Assembly (NCBI GenBank): GCA_026413225.1
Contig: CM048557.1
Location: 24,964,871-25,028,870, forward strand
Origin: Otis tarda
Taxonomy: Eukaryota > Chordata > Aves > Otidiformes > Otididae
Reading direction: 5' to 3'
Length of the DNA: 64,000 nucleotides
Shown: one piece after another, positions 24,188 through 36,200 of the stretch
Layout of the letters: each line of letters starts with the position of its first letter
How positions within the stretch are numbered: the first letter of the stretch is position 1
Position numbers and translations under genes: made by a program
The notes under the pieces: generated by a model
Seen by the model: the letters and a program-made list of their open reading frames with translations, nothing else
Told to the model about the DNA's origin: nothing
Database searches by the model: none

Positions 24188-24950
24188 TAGGTTCACCAAT
24201 GACACGAGCTGTGTGGTGCAGTCAACAGGCTAGAGAGAAGGGATGCCATCCAGAGGGACCTTGACAGGCTGGAGAGGTGGGCCCATGCAAACCTCATGAA
24301 GTTCAACAAGGCCAAGTGCAAGGCCCTGCACATGGGTCATGGCAATCCCAGGCACAAAGACAGGCTGGGCAGAGAATGGATTGACAGCAGCCCTGAGGAG
24401 AAGGACTTGGGAGATCTAGTAGACAGGAATCTCAACATGAGCCAGTAATGTGCATTTGCAGCATAGAAAGCCAACCGCATCCTAGGCTGCATCAAAAGAA
24501 GCATAGCCAGCAGGTCGAATGAGGTGATTCTCCCCCTCTATGAAGACAGGCTGAGAGAGTTGGGGCTGTTCAGCCTGAAGAAAAGGCTACAGGGAGACAT
24601 TATAGCAGTCTTCCAGTACCTAAAGAGGAGTCACAAGAAAGATAGGGAGAAACACTTTAGTAGGGCCTGTTATAACAGGACAAGAAGTAATGGTTTTAAA
24701 ATAGAGGGATGTAGATTCAGACTTGACATAAGGAAGATATTTTTTACAATGAGGGTGGTGGAACACTGGAAGGTTGCCCAGAGAGGTGGTAAATGCCCCA
24801 CCCCTGGAAACATTCAAGGCCAGGTTGGACTGGGCTCTGACCAACCTGATGTGGTTGGAGATGTCCCTGCTCCTTGCACGGCAGTTGGACTAGATGACCT
24901 TTAAAGGTCCCTTCCACTCCTAACTGCTCTATGATTCTATGATTCTATCT
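24188..24950 (+). mobile_element. CR1 LINE copy 3 (internally deleted)
   Basis: A 5'-truncated CR1 starting within the reverse transcriptase region (equivalent to TTTGCTGACCTCACCAAGCT in copy 1) and ending with ATGATTCTATGATTCTAT. Compared with copy 7 it lacks the 135 bp equal to 45949-46083, exactly 45 codons. The joint is at 24540/24541, with a 2-bp TA in common. Because the loss is in frame, the last part stays open over 126 codons (24524-24904), reading [52 protein letters not shown] stop (TAA at 24447-24449) interrupts the frame upstream. Confidence 0.93.
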
Positions 24951-26896
24951 AAATCTGTAATTTATTTATACAACAGGTTGGAAGACTTCATTGCCATTTC
25001 ATAGGAAATTCCTACAGTTCCATTTTTTTCTAATTTAGTGTCAAGACAAAAAGGCAACATTTCAAAAATGTTTGTAGTAAAATTGAAATCGTTCAATCAT
25101 AACACTTCATTACTTTTTTAAATGTTTTAAAAGAAAACAGGTACAATATGTAATTTAATGTAATGCATTATATATATTATAAAATCAAGATAAATATTTT
25201 AATGTAATTTAAAAGTCTAAAGGAATAATATCTAAACTATGAAGTTAAAACTAAGTTCTGCATATTATTGACATAAACTTTTAAGAACTATTTTAGTAGT
25301 GTAAAACCAGAAAGAAATCTGAAGAAATTATCTTCTACTTTCTCATTCAAAAATATGTCAAAATCTTTTTGTTTCTATAAATTTTTTGAATTTATTAAGA
25401 TGGCATTTTCAAAGAAAACTAGCTTCTTTTAAAAACTCAGTTCTTATGTAATTTGACTCAATGATACTCCTGAAAAAGCAAGACTCTTCAAAATCTGGAA
25501 ATGTTCCTCTACTGCTTAAGATGTTCTTCTTGTTGGCCCACGACTGTAATGAGCCAAAGTGTAGATATACAACAAAAGCATGAGTATAGTCCCAGTACTA
25601 ATTAATGAGCTTTTAGCCTACACACCAGATGATGTCCCAGGGCTGGTTACATATTGTGGATATATTTCCTTACAGCAGCTCACAAGATTAGGCTTCAAAA
25701 GCCAGGCAGAAGGTAACTGATACTAATGTGCAGTACAGGACACCTGTTCAGCCCTTTCACTGATGTACCTGCAGCTGTATGCATATTTGTGCACGTCTGT
25801 AAGCATGCATTTATACAAACAGTGTAGCCAGGAAACAAACTAGAAGAAAGGCATCTTTTTTTTTCAACCAGAGATAAGTATTTGGTCCTGTCAGCAGAGA
25901 CAGTAACTGAAGGTAAACAACAGTTCTACTGAATATTCAATTTACCCTACAACATGGCAGTAAAAACAACAAAGATTTTTTTTGCTATAAATAATACAGA
26001 ATACGCTTTCAGAATTTCATCTCTTCAGCAATGCTGTCAGAAGTATGTAAGGCAAAATGCCCTGTAATGTCAGTATTTTATATGTCACATTGACACCCTC
26101 CACAGCTTTTTTCTTTAGGCTTCAGTGGTTAGAAAGAAGATAGGCAAAGTGGCATTAACTAGCTCAAGTGCTTTACTGCCAGCTCTCATTCTGGACGAGC
26201 TTGTTCAGGGAAAGTCTGAATCTCTCTGTCTATGACAACACTGCACAGTAGCCAACTCTCCTCTCTGGCTGTTGTGAGTACTGGAGGGAACAAAATAATT
26301 CATACCTCAGTTTGAAAAGGTTATTTTGGAGCAACTTTTAATTAGCAACTAATCACAGGTCTCTGGAGCAAAAGGGCTCATGTCTATCAAACACATGTCA
26401 AACAGTCACATTAGAATGGGTAAGAAATGGGATTTTCATGTTCATACCTTCCTCATCTCTTCGCTGAATGATAGTAATAGGATGACTAAGGCACAATGCC
26501 CGTGTGCACTTAGATTCCTAATACAGTAGAGTATTGTAACACATCTCCCTAGCAACACAGGCTACTGAAAGCACATCAGATTTGTCCTCTGCTAAGTAAA
26601 ATTGCTTACTATAAAATACTGAATTGAGTTCAAGGTCATGACTTCCTCTAAAATCACTCAATTTTCTGGGCCTGGCATATCTGAAGTTTGAGCAGGAAGG
26701 ACAGCTTGGACCTTGACTACTTTTCAGTGACAGGAAAGTTCATATATGCAGACGGAACATGCTTAGACATCAATGTAAAGCTGCTACTGAGCTCTCCCAG
26801 GAACAAATGGCCATTACAAATCTCACTTTTTCTAGCCTAAGTGTAAGGTTTAATTCTTTGATTTGACTTCTCTAATGTATTTATCTTCTCTAACAG
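24951..26896. other. Unique AT-rich DNA
   Basis: Very AT-rich, especially 25020-25430. No gene or repeat recognised. Confidence 0.45.
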
Positions 26897-27072
26897 ATAT
26901 ATTAAAGAAACAGAAAGCACCATTCAAAATAAGACATTCCAGGCCTCCTTCTACAGAAGGAGAGCAAGGGAACAAGCTACCAATTGCAAAGGGCAATTTA
27001 CTGCCTAATGCTCCTAATGTACAAGCACAAGTGATGTCAAAGTCCAGTTCCAGGACAGCTGATCCACATTAA
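26897..27072 (+). CDS. Possible terminal coding exon (weak candidate)
   Basis: An open frame of 58 codons begins right after a good 3' splice-site sequence (TTATCTTCTCTAACAG, 26881-26896) and ends at TAA (27070-27072). The predicted peptide is hydrophilic and polar, rich in K, S, P, N and Q (for example KKQKAPFKIRHSRPPS near the start), unlike the hydrophobic accidental frames around it. I do not recognise it. No upstream exon, start codon in good context or polyadenylation signal ties it to a gene. It could be a rarely used terminal exon of a gene outside the window, or chance. Confidence 0.15.
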
Positions 27073-29473
27073 CTTCCCCACCCTTCTCAGGCCCCTTAGG
27101 AGTGCTCTTGGGTTAGACAGAAAGAGGCAAAAGGCTCAAGACAAAGTGCAAGTGTGAAAAAAATGCTTCAGAGAGGAAAATAATGAATGAATGAACAGTT
27201 AATCAGAAAGGTGGGCGGTCAACACTGCACTTCCGCATGGTCTGTAACTGCAGGCAGCAGCAGCAGCTGTTTGCTCTGTGCTTAAAAGCAATAGCTCTTC
27301 TGACAACATAAATTCCATTGAAGAATTTTAGTTATTTAAAAGGTGGTTAGATTGTATTAATTTATTCTAGTTTTATTACAATGTTTTTTTCCTAAGGGAT
27401 CCTAAAAGGTTGTTATTGTTTCTCATGAAGCACTTTTACTCCTAATAATCAATATTGATTTTACTATATCATGTTATTGCTTAGATTTATTTTCTTGTTT
27501 TGTGTGGGACCATTTAAAAGAAATGAGATAAAGCACTCTGCTTCAAAATTTCACTTAAAAATTTATTAGTTTTTCCTCTCATTTCCAGAAGCATTTACAC
27601 TGAACAAGAGTCTTTAATACGTTTCTTCGGTTCTTTTGAGTTAAAGAGTTTAAATAAATAAGGGATAACAAGGCCTTTCTTTTGGGAACATCCACGTAAC
27701 AACAAAGCTTCCTTTAACCTCAGTGGCAATCTAGCTGAGGTGAGAATTAGGCCTCTCAGAAATCTGAGGATATACATAGTTCATTTCCAGTGTGTTATCA
27801 AGTGTTAATCTAAACTAGTTAAATAATTCAAGCAATAAATCTTTGACTAAAACCATTTTCTTTTATGAGAATTCTTATGCATTCCGTCCCATGGAATTGA
27901 GAAACTTGCTTTTCTTCATTGACCCTAACTGTTTAATTCAGTTCTGTCCTATAGCTCCCACTTATATTTATCTGCCTCAGAAAGTTTCTACCACAGTCTG
28001 CACCAAAAAAAATAAAATAAAAAATAAATAAATTGGATCAGAGTCTCCTCCAGAGTACTTTGCAGGCTTTTCTGTTCCGTGCCCTGCAAGGATATATTTT
28101 ACATATCAGAAATGTGATGGCAAAGAAATAGAAGCATTTTTCAAAAAGAAAGCCTTTTACTTTCCATGCATTCCACAGCAAGTAATTTTTCCATAGATGT
28201 AGATTTCTTTTTAAAACAAGAATTAAAGGAAATCTAGTGCTCTATCCTCTGCAACCAGCTGATCTGATCCATATTTACTGCAGAGACTACAGAAGCAAAC
28301 AGACTACAAGAAGCAGAGATTTATTTCTCTGTCTCGGAAGAAGTGGTGTGTGCTTCAGTGTGACTTGTCTTTGGGGTTTTCTTAAAGCTATATAGTAGCA
28401 CAAAATGAATTTACTTCCATATTGTGAATGGGTAGGTATATGCCAGGCCAAACCCCAATGTTGTGATTCAACACACTTTACACCTTTATTTTATAAATTA
28501 TCTGAAAAGCATCTCCAAAATAAACAAATTATAACGTCAGATTTATACAATGCCTTCATATGGATTGATTTCCAACGCACTTTCAAACCATATGTCCAGA
28601 AATTACTTTAACAGGTATTAGAAAAGAGCCATTTCAGGTGCGGTATACAAACAGTATTAAATGGTGAACACAGTACTAGATATCGAGTTAAGATAAGGAG
28701 TGCAAAATAATACTAAATATTTTTACACTGCATAAAACAATAGGGTCTATGTAGAGGTGAGGCCTCTAAGGCACTCTTACAATCATAATAAATAGCAACA
28801 ATGTCACAACATCCTCTTTTGGAATTGTAATAAGAGTGAAAAATTGTGTAAGAATTTTCTGTTCATGAAATTATATCATAGACTTTACAATTCTCTTTTT
28901 AATCACTGATAGGAATATATAGTAAAGGTACCACATAGTAGAAGCAGTCTGATGCTCTTGAAACACTCCTAATCATAAGTCAAAATATTAACAAAGCGTC
29001 AAAGAACTTGGAAACATGATCTTCCAGGTCTTTCCAATCTAAGCACTAACAGGCCTGATCCTTCTTTGCAGAGAACTCAAGTACATAATGCAGGTCTTCC
29101 TGGTTGTTTTGTCAGGGGAGAGAAGGATGTGTTATCAAAGACTTCAGTAATTAAGGAGAAATTAAATCAGAATCGTTTCAGTCTGTTCATATTTGGAATT
29201 TTGCAGGAACAGGAAGACCTCATTCAAATTTTTTTTCAATATGGTATAAAAATATCCACTTCACTGACGCTTAGGTAATGTCTAAAGTAGATGGGAGTAG
29301 GTTGTACTTATCTCAAGTGTTGAATTTGTTTTATGACAGCAAATTACCTTCTCAGAATAGACTTCCAAACAACAAACTAACATCAAATGCCAAATTGCCA
29401 TGAATTTTTCACATAAATTCATATATATTCTACAGGAAGGCATGACAGAGGAAGTATCATATGCAAATATGAT
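27073..29473. other. Unique AT-rich DNA
   Basis: No gene or transposon recognised. An A-rich run is listed separately. Confidence 0.45.
28005..28032. repeat. A-rich (AAAAT)n-like simple repeat
   Basis: AAAAAAAATAAAATAAAAAATAAATAAA-type low-complexity run. No transposon body precedes it, so it is not read as a LINE or SINE tail. Confidence 0.7.
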
Positions 29474-29474
29474 G

Positions 29475-29748
29475 TGCAATAGGACGAGGGGTAATGGTTT
29501 TAAAATAGAGGGAGGTAGATTTAGATTAGACATAAGGAAAAAATTTCTTAGAATGGGGGTGGTGGAACACTGGAACAGGTTGCCCAGAGAGGTAGTGGAT
29601 GCCCCATCCCTGCAAACATTCAAGGCCAGGCTGGATGGGGCTCTGAGCAACCTGATCTGGTTGGAGATGTCCCTGCTTCTTGCAGAGGGGCTGGACCAGA
29701 TGACCTTTAAAGGTCCCTTCCAACCCAAAATATTCTATGATTCTATGA
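29475..29748 (+). mobile_element. CR1 LINE copy 4 (short 3' end)
   Basis: A 274-bp CR1 3' end starting at TGCAATAGGACGAGGGGTAA and ending with TATTCTATGATTCTATGAAT. Its frame reads [23 protein letters not shown], then [14 protein letters not shown], then FKARLDGALSNLIWLEMSLLLA without a stop inside the element. The open frame of 129 codons (29400-29789) only exists because unique flanking DNA happens to be open at both ends. Its truncation point is within about 6 bp of that of copy 6. Confidence 0.92.
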
Positions 29749-31989
29749 ATCATAACTTAAGATACATTATACTCTTGGCAGCTTTGTAGCCAAACTTTGC
29801 TCTGGGATCTTTGGGTGCTCTTTCCAGAGAAGACAATAGAATAGAGGCTACAGATGATCCTTAATACAAATGGTCTCTGAACTGTCCAAATCACCACTTT
29901 ATCCTATTCTCACTAGAGTTTACAGACCAAAATCTTTCCCTTGTAAGTCTTTACAAGGTTAATGCAAAGCATGTACCAAAACAAAACTCCAGTACTTTAG
30001 CAAATAAGAGGACAGGATGTTTATTCAATTAATAAGAAGCCAAACAGGCCAACTCACTACTTAGAACTATGGCTTAAAATAATACGTTGTATTTCCAACT
30101 CGAAGACTTAACTATCTATAACCCTACAATTCCTTCTATAACTTGCTTTTGATATCTATTAATAATTTATTCATTGCTAAGGAATTATGCAAAAATGGGC
30201 CTCTAATACAGAATTTGACTTCCTACTTAAAATACTGTTATGTACAGTCCCCTTATAATTATCAGCCAAACAATTATGTTCTAGCTATCTAGCTAATCTA
30301 GCTAGCTAATTACTAACCTGTCAGTATCTCAGGAAAAAGAATGGTACCAGTCTGCCCTAAGTTTATCTTCTGGTTACCCACTAGACTGTAGGTCTGCCAC
30401 ATAATCACTTGTCTTTTCAACTCATTACAGTAAGTGTTATCACTTCATCTACGTTCTGTAATGTTCCAACCACTCTATTGATTTGCAATAAATAATAGTT
30501 GCCAGAGGACACCCCATGGTACTGCTACAGGCCCTAATTCGCAGTACACTCTTCACCAGGCCTGTGTGGTGCCATTTTCTCTGACTTGTGTGGGTCATCA
30601 CATAATTCCCAGTGTCATCGGTGCATTTCATAGGCCGTTATTTGAAATTATCTGTCAGTCACATTGCAGCTAATGAAGATAGTCCAGCACTTAAAAAAAG
30701 ATAAAATAGACACCAAAAAAAGTCACTAAGCAATAGAAATATACCTTTATTCATCCCTCCAAGGAGAACTGTTCTCATCTCCAGAGGACCAAGGTTAATC
30801 AGCGATAGCTCCAGTAAAGTAGTGCCTCAAATCTGTGTTTTTCTTTCTTTTCTTTTACTTTTCTTTTTACCTGAATTGATACTTTCTAAAAAAAAAATTA
30901 GTCTTTCTTAGTTTAGGCTGTAATAGTGACAAAACAGGAAGGTAATGTGACAATGGCAGCTGACTGTAAACACTAACCAAGTCCCCAGTGGGTCTGAGGT
31001 TTTGCTCCACCTGCTACAACCTACAGTTCTACAAGTTCGTAAAGGAACAGAACTCAAATACAAAACCTATCTCCTGTTCCAAAAAGGGCAGGATTGTTTT
31101 TCTCCGGTTATATATACTCAATGTTTCTAAACACAGAAGCCCTATATTTGTGCCTGGTAGAGAAATAAGGGTAATTTTTTTCCTCCTAAGGCCATCATAG
31201 CACCACCCATTGAAACAAAGGGATATTTACTATACAGAAAATCAGCCCTTTTCTAACGTGCTTGTATATGAAGTTAGAAACCTCAAATACCATATTTGGT
31301 CTAATAACCAGAATGATGTAATGGTTTTTTTTTGTGCTAAATCAGCTGTTGAATCAGAACTTCTTTTCAAGGGGGAAGTTCTATTTCTAATTTAATTATG
31401 ATTTTTGTTGCTGCTTTTGCTATATTCACACATTCACCAAATCAATAACCCATAAGAATTCCAGCTCCCACATCTGTTCAAAAACATTTACCTTCTGAAT
31501 ATTCACTTTTTGTAGGTTTTGGTGAAACTCCTAACAAACAGCAGCCAACAGCACAAGACCTGTGAGAAATATTTAGATGATAATTTGCTCATATATTCAT
31601 AATGTTTTTGAGATGCATGAAAATTTTTGCTAGTGAAATGCAATTTGTCTGAGTGGTGAAGGGTATAACATCTGACTCAACGAACAGCAGCTGAGTAAAC
31701 TTCTCACATTTATCTTGGACAACATTTGTGATTCATCCTGCCCGTCTAGGTACTATGAAGACACTGAATCAAACAATTTATTTTCTTTCTGTTTGGATAA
31801 TGTAAATTTTGCCCCAGAGGTGGTGAAAACTTCCCACAGCTTTTGCAAGCTGAAAAGTGTTTGAGTCATAAGAATGAACTGGAAGGCATGACTGGAAGCA
31901 TTGTTCCTTCTTGCTTTTGTGTCGATACAGCAGTGGAGCTCTGACTCTTACATGTCAAGGAAAAAGACATTAGTTCTTTACTCTTTTGA
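29749..31989. other. Unique AT-rich DNA
   Basis: No gene or transposon recognised. A run of repeated CTAGCTAA-like words lies at 30281-30312, and a pyrimidine-rich run (TTTTTCTTTCTTTTCTTTTACTTTTC) near 30838-30866. Confidence 0.45.
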
Positions 31990-33231
31990 GATTTACTTAC
32001 ATTGTCCCAGTTTTCAAGAAGGGTAAGAAGGAAGACCCTGGTAATTACAGGTGCGTCAGTCTCACTTCAGTGCCTGGCAAAATTATGGGGAAGGTTATTC
32101 TGGAAGTTATTTTAAAAACTTGAGAGACAATGCAGTCATTGGTCGTAGCCAATATGGATTCATGAGGGGTAAGTCGTTTCAAAATAACTTAATTTCCTTT
32201 TATGACAAGGTCATCCAAGTCACCAAGGGTAGCCGGTAGATGTGAGGAGTTTTTTTAATTTAGCAAAGCTTTTGATCCTGTCTCTTACAGTATCATTCTG
32301 GACAAAATGTCCAGCATACAGCTAGACAAGTCCATAATACACTGGGTGAACAGTTGGCTGACAGGACAGGGTCAAAGAGTTATAGTAAATGCGGTTACAT
32401 CAAGCTGGCTGCCAGCCACCAGTGGGGTTCCCCAGGTCTCAGTTTTAGGGACAGTGCTCTTTAATTTTTATAAATGATCTAGACACAGGAGTGAAATATA
32501 CATTAAGCAAATTTGCTGATGATATGATATTAGGAGGAGATGTGGACTCCCTAGAGGGTACAGAGGCCTTACAGTGAGATGTGGATAGACTGGAGAACTG
32601 GGCAATCACCAACCATATGAAATTTAACAAGAGGAAGTGTCAGATTCTCCACCTGGGTTGGAGTAATCCTGGTTATACATACAAACAGAGGGACAAGAGG
32701 CTGCAGAGCAGCCCCACAGAAAGAGGTCTGGGCGTCTGGGTTGATGACAAGTTGAATATGAATCAACAGTGTGTTCTGGCAGCCAAAAGGACAAACTGTG
32801 TCCTGGGGTGCATCAAGCACAGCACAGCTAGCCAGTTGCAGGAGGTGGTTGTCCCACGCTACACTGACTTGGTATGGCCCCACATCAAGCACTGTGTGTA
32901 GTCTGGGCACATCAATATATGAAGGACATATGACTATTAGACTGTGTCCAGAGGAGGGTGAAAAGTCTCAAGGGCAAGACTTATCACTTGGTTTGTTCAG
33001 CTTGGAGAAGAGAAGGCTGAGGGGTGACCTGATCGCAGTCTACAGCTTCCTCAAGGGGAGCAGTGGAGGAGGAGGTGCTGATCTCCTCTCTCTGGTGACC
33101 AGCAACAGAACACAAGGAAATGGAATGAAGCTGCACGAGGGGAAGTTCAGATTAGACATTAGGAAAAGCAGGGAGTTGGACTCGATGATCCTTATGGGTC
33201 CCTTCCAACTTGAGCTATTCTGATTCTACTT
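31990..33231 (+). mobile_element. CR1 LINE copy 5 (older, different subfamily)
   Basis: A degraded CR1 of about 1.24 kb that differs from copies 1-4 in sequence and tail. It starts near CATTGTCCCAGTTTTCAAGAAGG and ends GACTCGATGATCCTTATGGGTCCCTTCC..TATTCTGATTCT. Readable ORF2 pieces are QYGF..GKSFQNNLISFYDKV (about 32140-32215), an RT core with many stops, and a 106-codon open piece at 32581-32901 ([42 protein letters not shown]). The last part jumps from FRLDIRK almost directly to the 3' UTR (33165-33180), so about 100 bp of the ORF2 end is missing. Not coding. Confidence 0.88.
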
Positions 33232-36200
33232 CTGAAATTTGATCAGGCAGTTGTCATCCGAGAAGTCTAGATTAGAATGATTTAAACAATATAAATACAG
33301 AAAATTTGTGTAATGAAGAAAACTGTATTTCTCAGTACATGTGGGGAGGGAGTTGCTCAAAACTTCCAGTTGCAGTTGCTTGCTCTTTTCAACTTCTATA
33401 GAATGAAAGATAAACAAGCCCCCAAATACAGACAAACATGCAGGAGCTGGAGGCAGGAGAATTCAGAGTAATACCATGTAACTCTTGTACTCTGACCTAT
33501 TTAACATTCTTCAGAGACTTTCAAGCACCCTCCTCTGTAGCATTTTATGAGACAATCCCGTATTTTCTTGTCTCCAAGGACAACCATAAATTTGCAGTAA
33601 CCATATAGCAAACTCTACCTAGAAACTGAAGAAAAAGAAAGGATCTTAGATTCTGTTTTCACGGTTAATATGAGAGACTATTATGCTCCACCGACTATCC
33701 TCTAACAGGCAGGAAAATACACAGTTTTTATTGCTTAAATGTATTCATATGAATAAAACAAATGATATCTCAGACACATTATCTGGTTGGTTATTTTTTA
33801 GTACTTCTCATCACAGCCTAAGAATTAAACTGACAGAGCAAAATTACCAGCAGGAAATTTTCCTTTTACTCTTCGACATGGAGACCTAAAATAAGTGAGA
33901 ATGAACTTCAGAAAATTAAATTATAAAAAGCAATGATAAGGCTATAAATCTTTGTTTCAATTTAAGCTATATATAGACCCTTTTTCATGTCATTTTTTTC
34001 TACACAGGTCGAGTTAAGCATCACTGAAGGAAGAGAAATGCAAAACAAAATTAAAATAGAGTAAAGTAGGGTCTTTGCTGGCCTTGCATCAGAGACATGC
34101 TCTTTTAATGTGTTAGCAACTGCTATTGTTCCCACAGGCTGGAACACTCATGGGTTAAACGAGATATTAAGCAGTGGAATTGGCTTTTTGAAAATGTAAC
34201 AAGAGCCTTTTGCTTGGTAGATGTATTTTTTTTTTTTTAATCAATCAGGGCTATGCTGTCTGCAGCCAGAGTGGCCACTATCTGACAGCTTTATAGATGA
34301 ACACGAGTGAACACGCTGGTGATTTGACCATGCCACAAATTTAGGATGATGCATCTGTCATTCACTGGCTTCCTATATGTGGATTACAGCTAAGACTCTG
34401 TGCCTAAATTGGGGCTGGAAATGAAATGCTTTCTCACATTAGTTGCAATTCTCCTTCACGTTGACAGAAAGAAATATAAGGAAAAGAGTTTCGTCTTGAT
34501 TTAACTGAATAAATCGAGGTTGATGGAAGGGCATTTTACTAGCCCTCCATGTTGTACAAAGAGAAGTGAATTGTTCCCTGGTAGCAGACAAAACAACTCC
34601 ATGCAACAGTGGTCTGGTGCTGTTTTTGCTTTCCATCAAGGACATGACTGAGGAGTAAACAGTGTTCATCTCAATAGAGTTGTACTGTACACTAAAAAAA
34701 TAATCCCATCTGTCTACATTTCACAAACCATTTCTCCTATCCATTAAAAAAAAATATTTATATTTTCTAAATTTCCAAATTTTTATTAGACTCCTTATGG
34801 ACAGACAACCTGGCAAATTGAAGGTTGCATAAAATGCACACAACAAGAGTCAGGCAAAAAACTATAAACACAAAATTGTTTTTTTTTTTTAAATAAGTTA
34901 TTTGACTAGCTTTGTTATTTGCTGAGGAACAAACTACTACCAGGTTACGCTCCTCTTTTATTTAATCCTCTGATAAAATTAATTTTGGGCAAAATACTGT
35001 TCACCAACTAGATCAACTCAGATGAAGTTTCTACACTACTGCAGTATCTATGTCTTCCATTAGAACTCACTTCTGTCTGGGCAGCAGAAGTGGGTGAGAA
35101 GATGGAAATTACAGCAGAGATTACAAACTATTTCCAATCTAGTCTTGGAAGAATATTCTCTGCTTCTTTCCTTGATGAACAGTCCAGCCCTTGTGAGTGC
35201 TGTAGATGTATGCAGAACACACACGTTTTAAAATTATGCAAGTTTGGCAGCTTTATAAAAATCTATCATTTCAGAACTGGTATAATATCTGAGAAGTAGG
35301 CGTAATTCTTTTTGTTTAAGACAGAGTCCATACAACATAATGTTGGTAACTATAGGGACCAATCTTACTGTAAGATCATGGAAAGCTATAGAGCAAATAC
35401 TGAAGGAAAACTAATTAAGATCATTACATGAAAATTGAATTGAAAATTATTTATTAAAGCTAGCTCATTTCAAACTATTTCCATAGCTCTTTTTGGTAAA
35501 ACCTCTGATTTTGATCATTGCAATCTTGTAATAAACTTGCCAAGTGTGCATTCACCACAGTTCACCCCCCAAAAAACCACAGCAGACTTCTGTGTTACAA
35601 GGAAGAGACATTTGTATTTATTTCCCATTCAGATAAATCTTCCCACCTTATCTTACATTTCATGCACTGTCATCATGTTTCCCCCACACTCTCCTTTTAA
35701 ATCTGGTTGTGCAGGATTTCATCTGGATTTAGAACACTATTTTCTCTGATAACAAAGGTAGAAATGATTGATAAATGTTGAATTGTAGAGTTCTCCTCTT
35801 TTTAAAATAATTGAAGAAAAGGTGACTTACACAGTGAAGTGGTGAATACAATACGTGTTGAATAGATCATCTGAACAGTGGAGGCAATGTATTACCAGTC
35901 AAAAGGAGTAATATTACAAGTAAATATGCAAATTTCTTATCTAAAATAGTGAGGAACATGGAACAACTGACTGGGTAGTTTACAAGAATCTGGTCCTGTG
36001 GGTGTCTTTAGCCTAAAAGAAAGATACAGTGGTGCTTATTTTCAAGTTCTGTATAAGCTCACTTAAAGCCTGTGGTGGCTGACAGCAAACCAAACTCGTT
36101 TAAACAAATCTTTTTGTATCAATAACTAATTACATCCTTGTTCTGCCTCAGTAACACAGATTGATAGTTCCATTATAGTGTTTAATTAGAATTGTTTTTA

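Noticed and set aside
28005..28032. A-rich run as a possible LINE/SINE or processed-pseudogene tail
   Set aside because: No recognisable element or coding homology precedes it on either strand, and no target duplication is visible.
31650..31710. Sequence with GAGTGGTGAAGGGTATAACATCTGACTC-like words recalling a tRNA
   Set aside because: No acceptor stem pairing, no T-arm GTTCGA box and no consistent cloverleaf.
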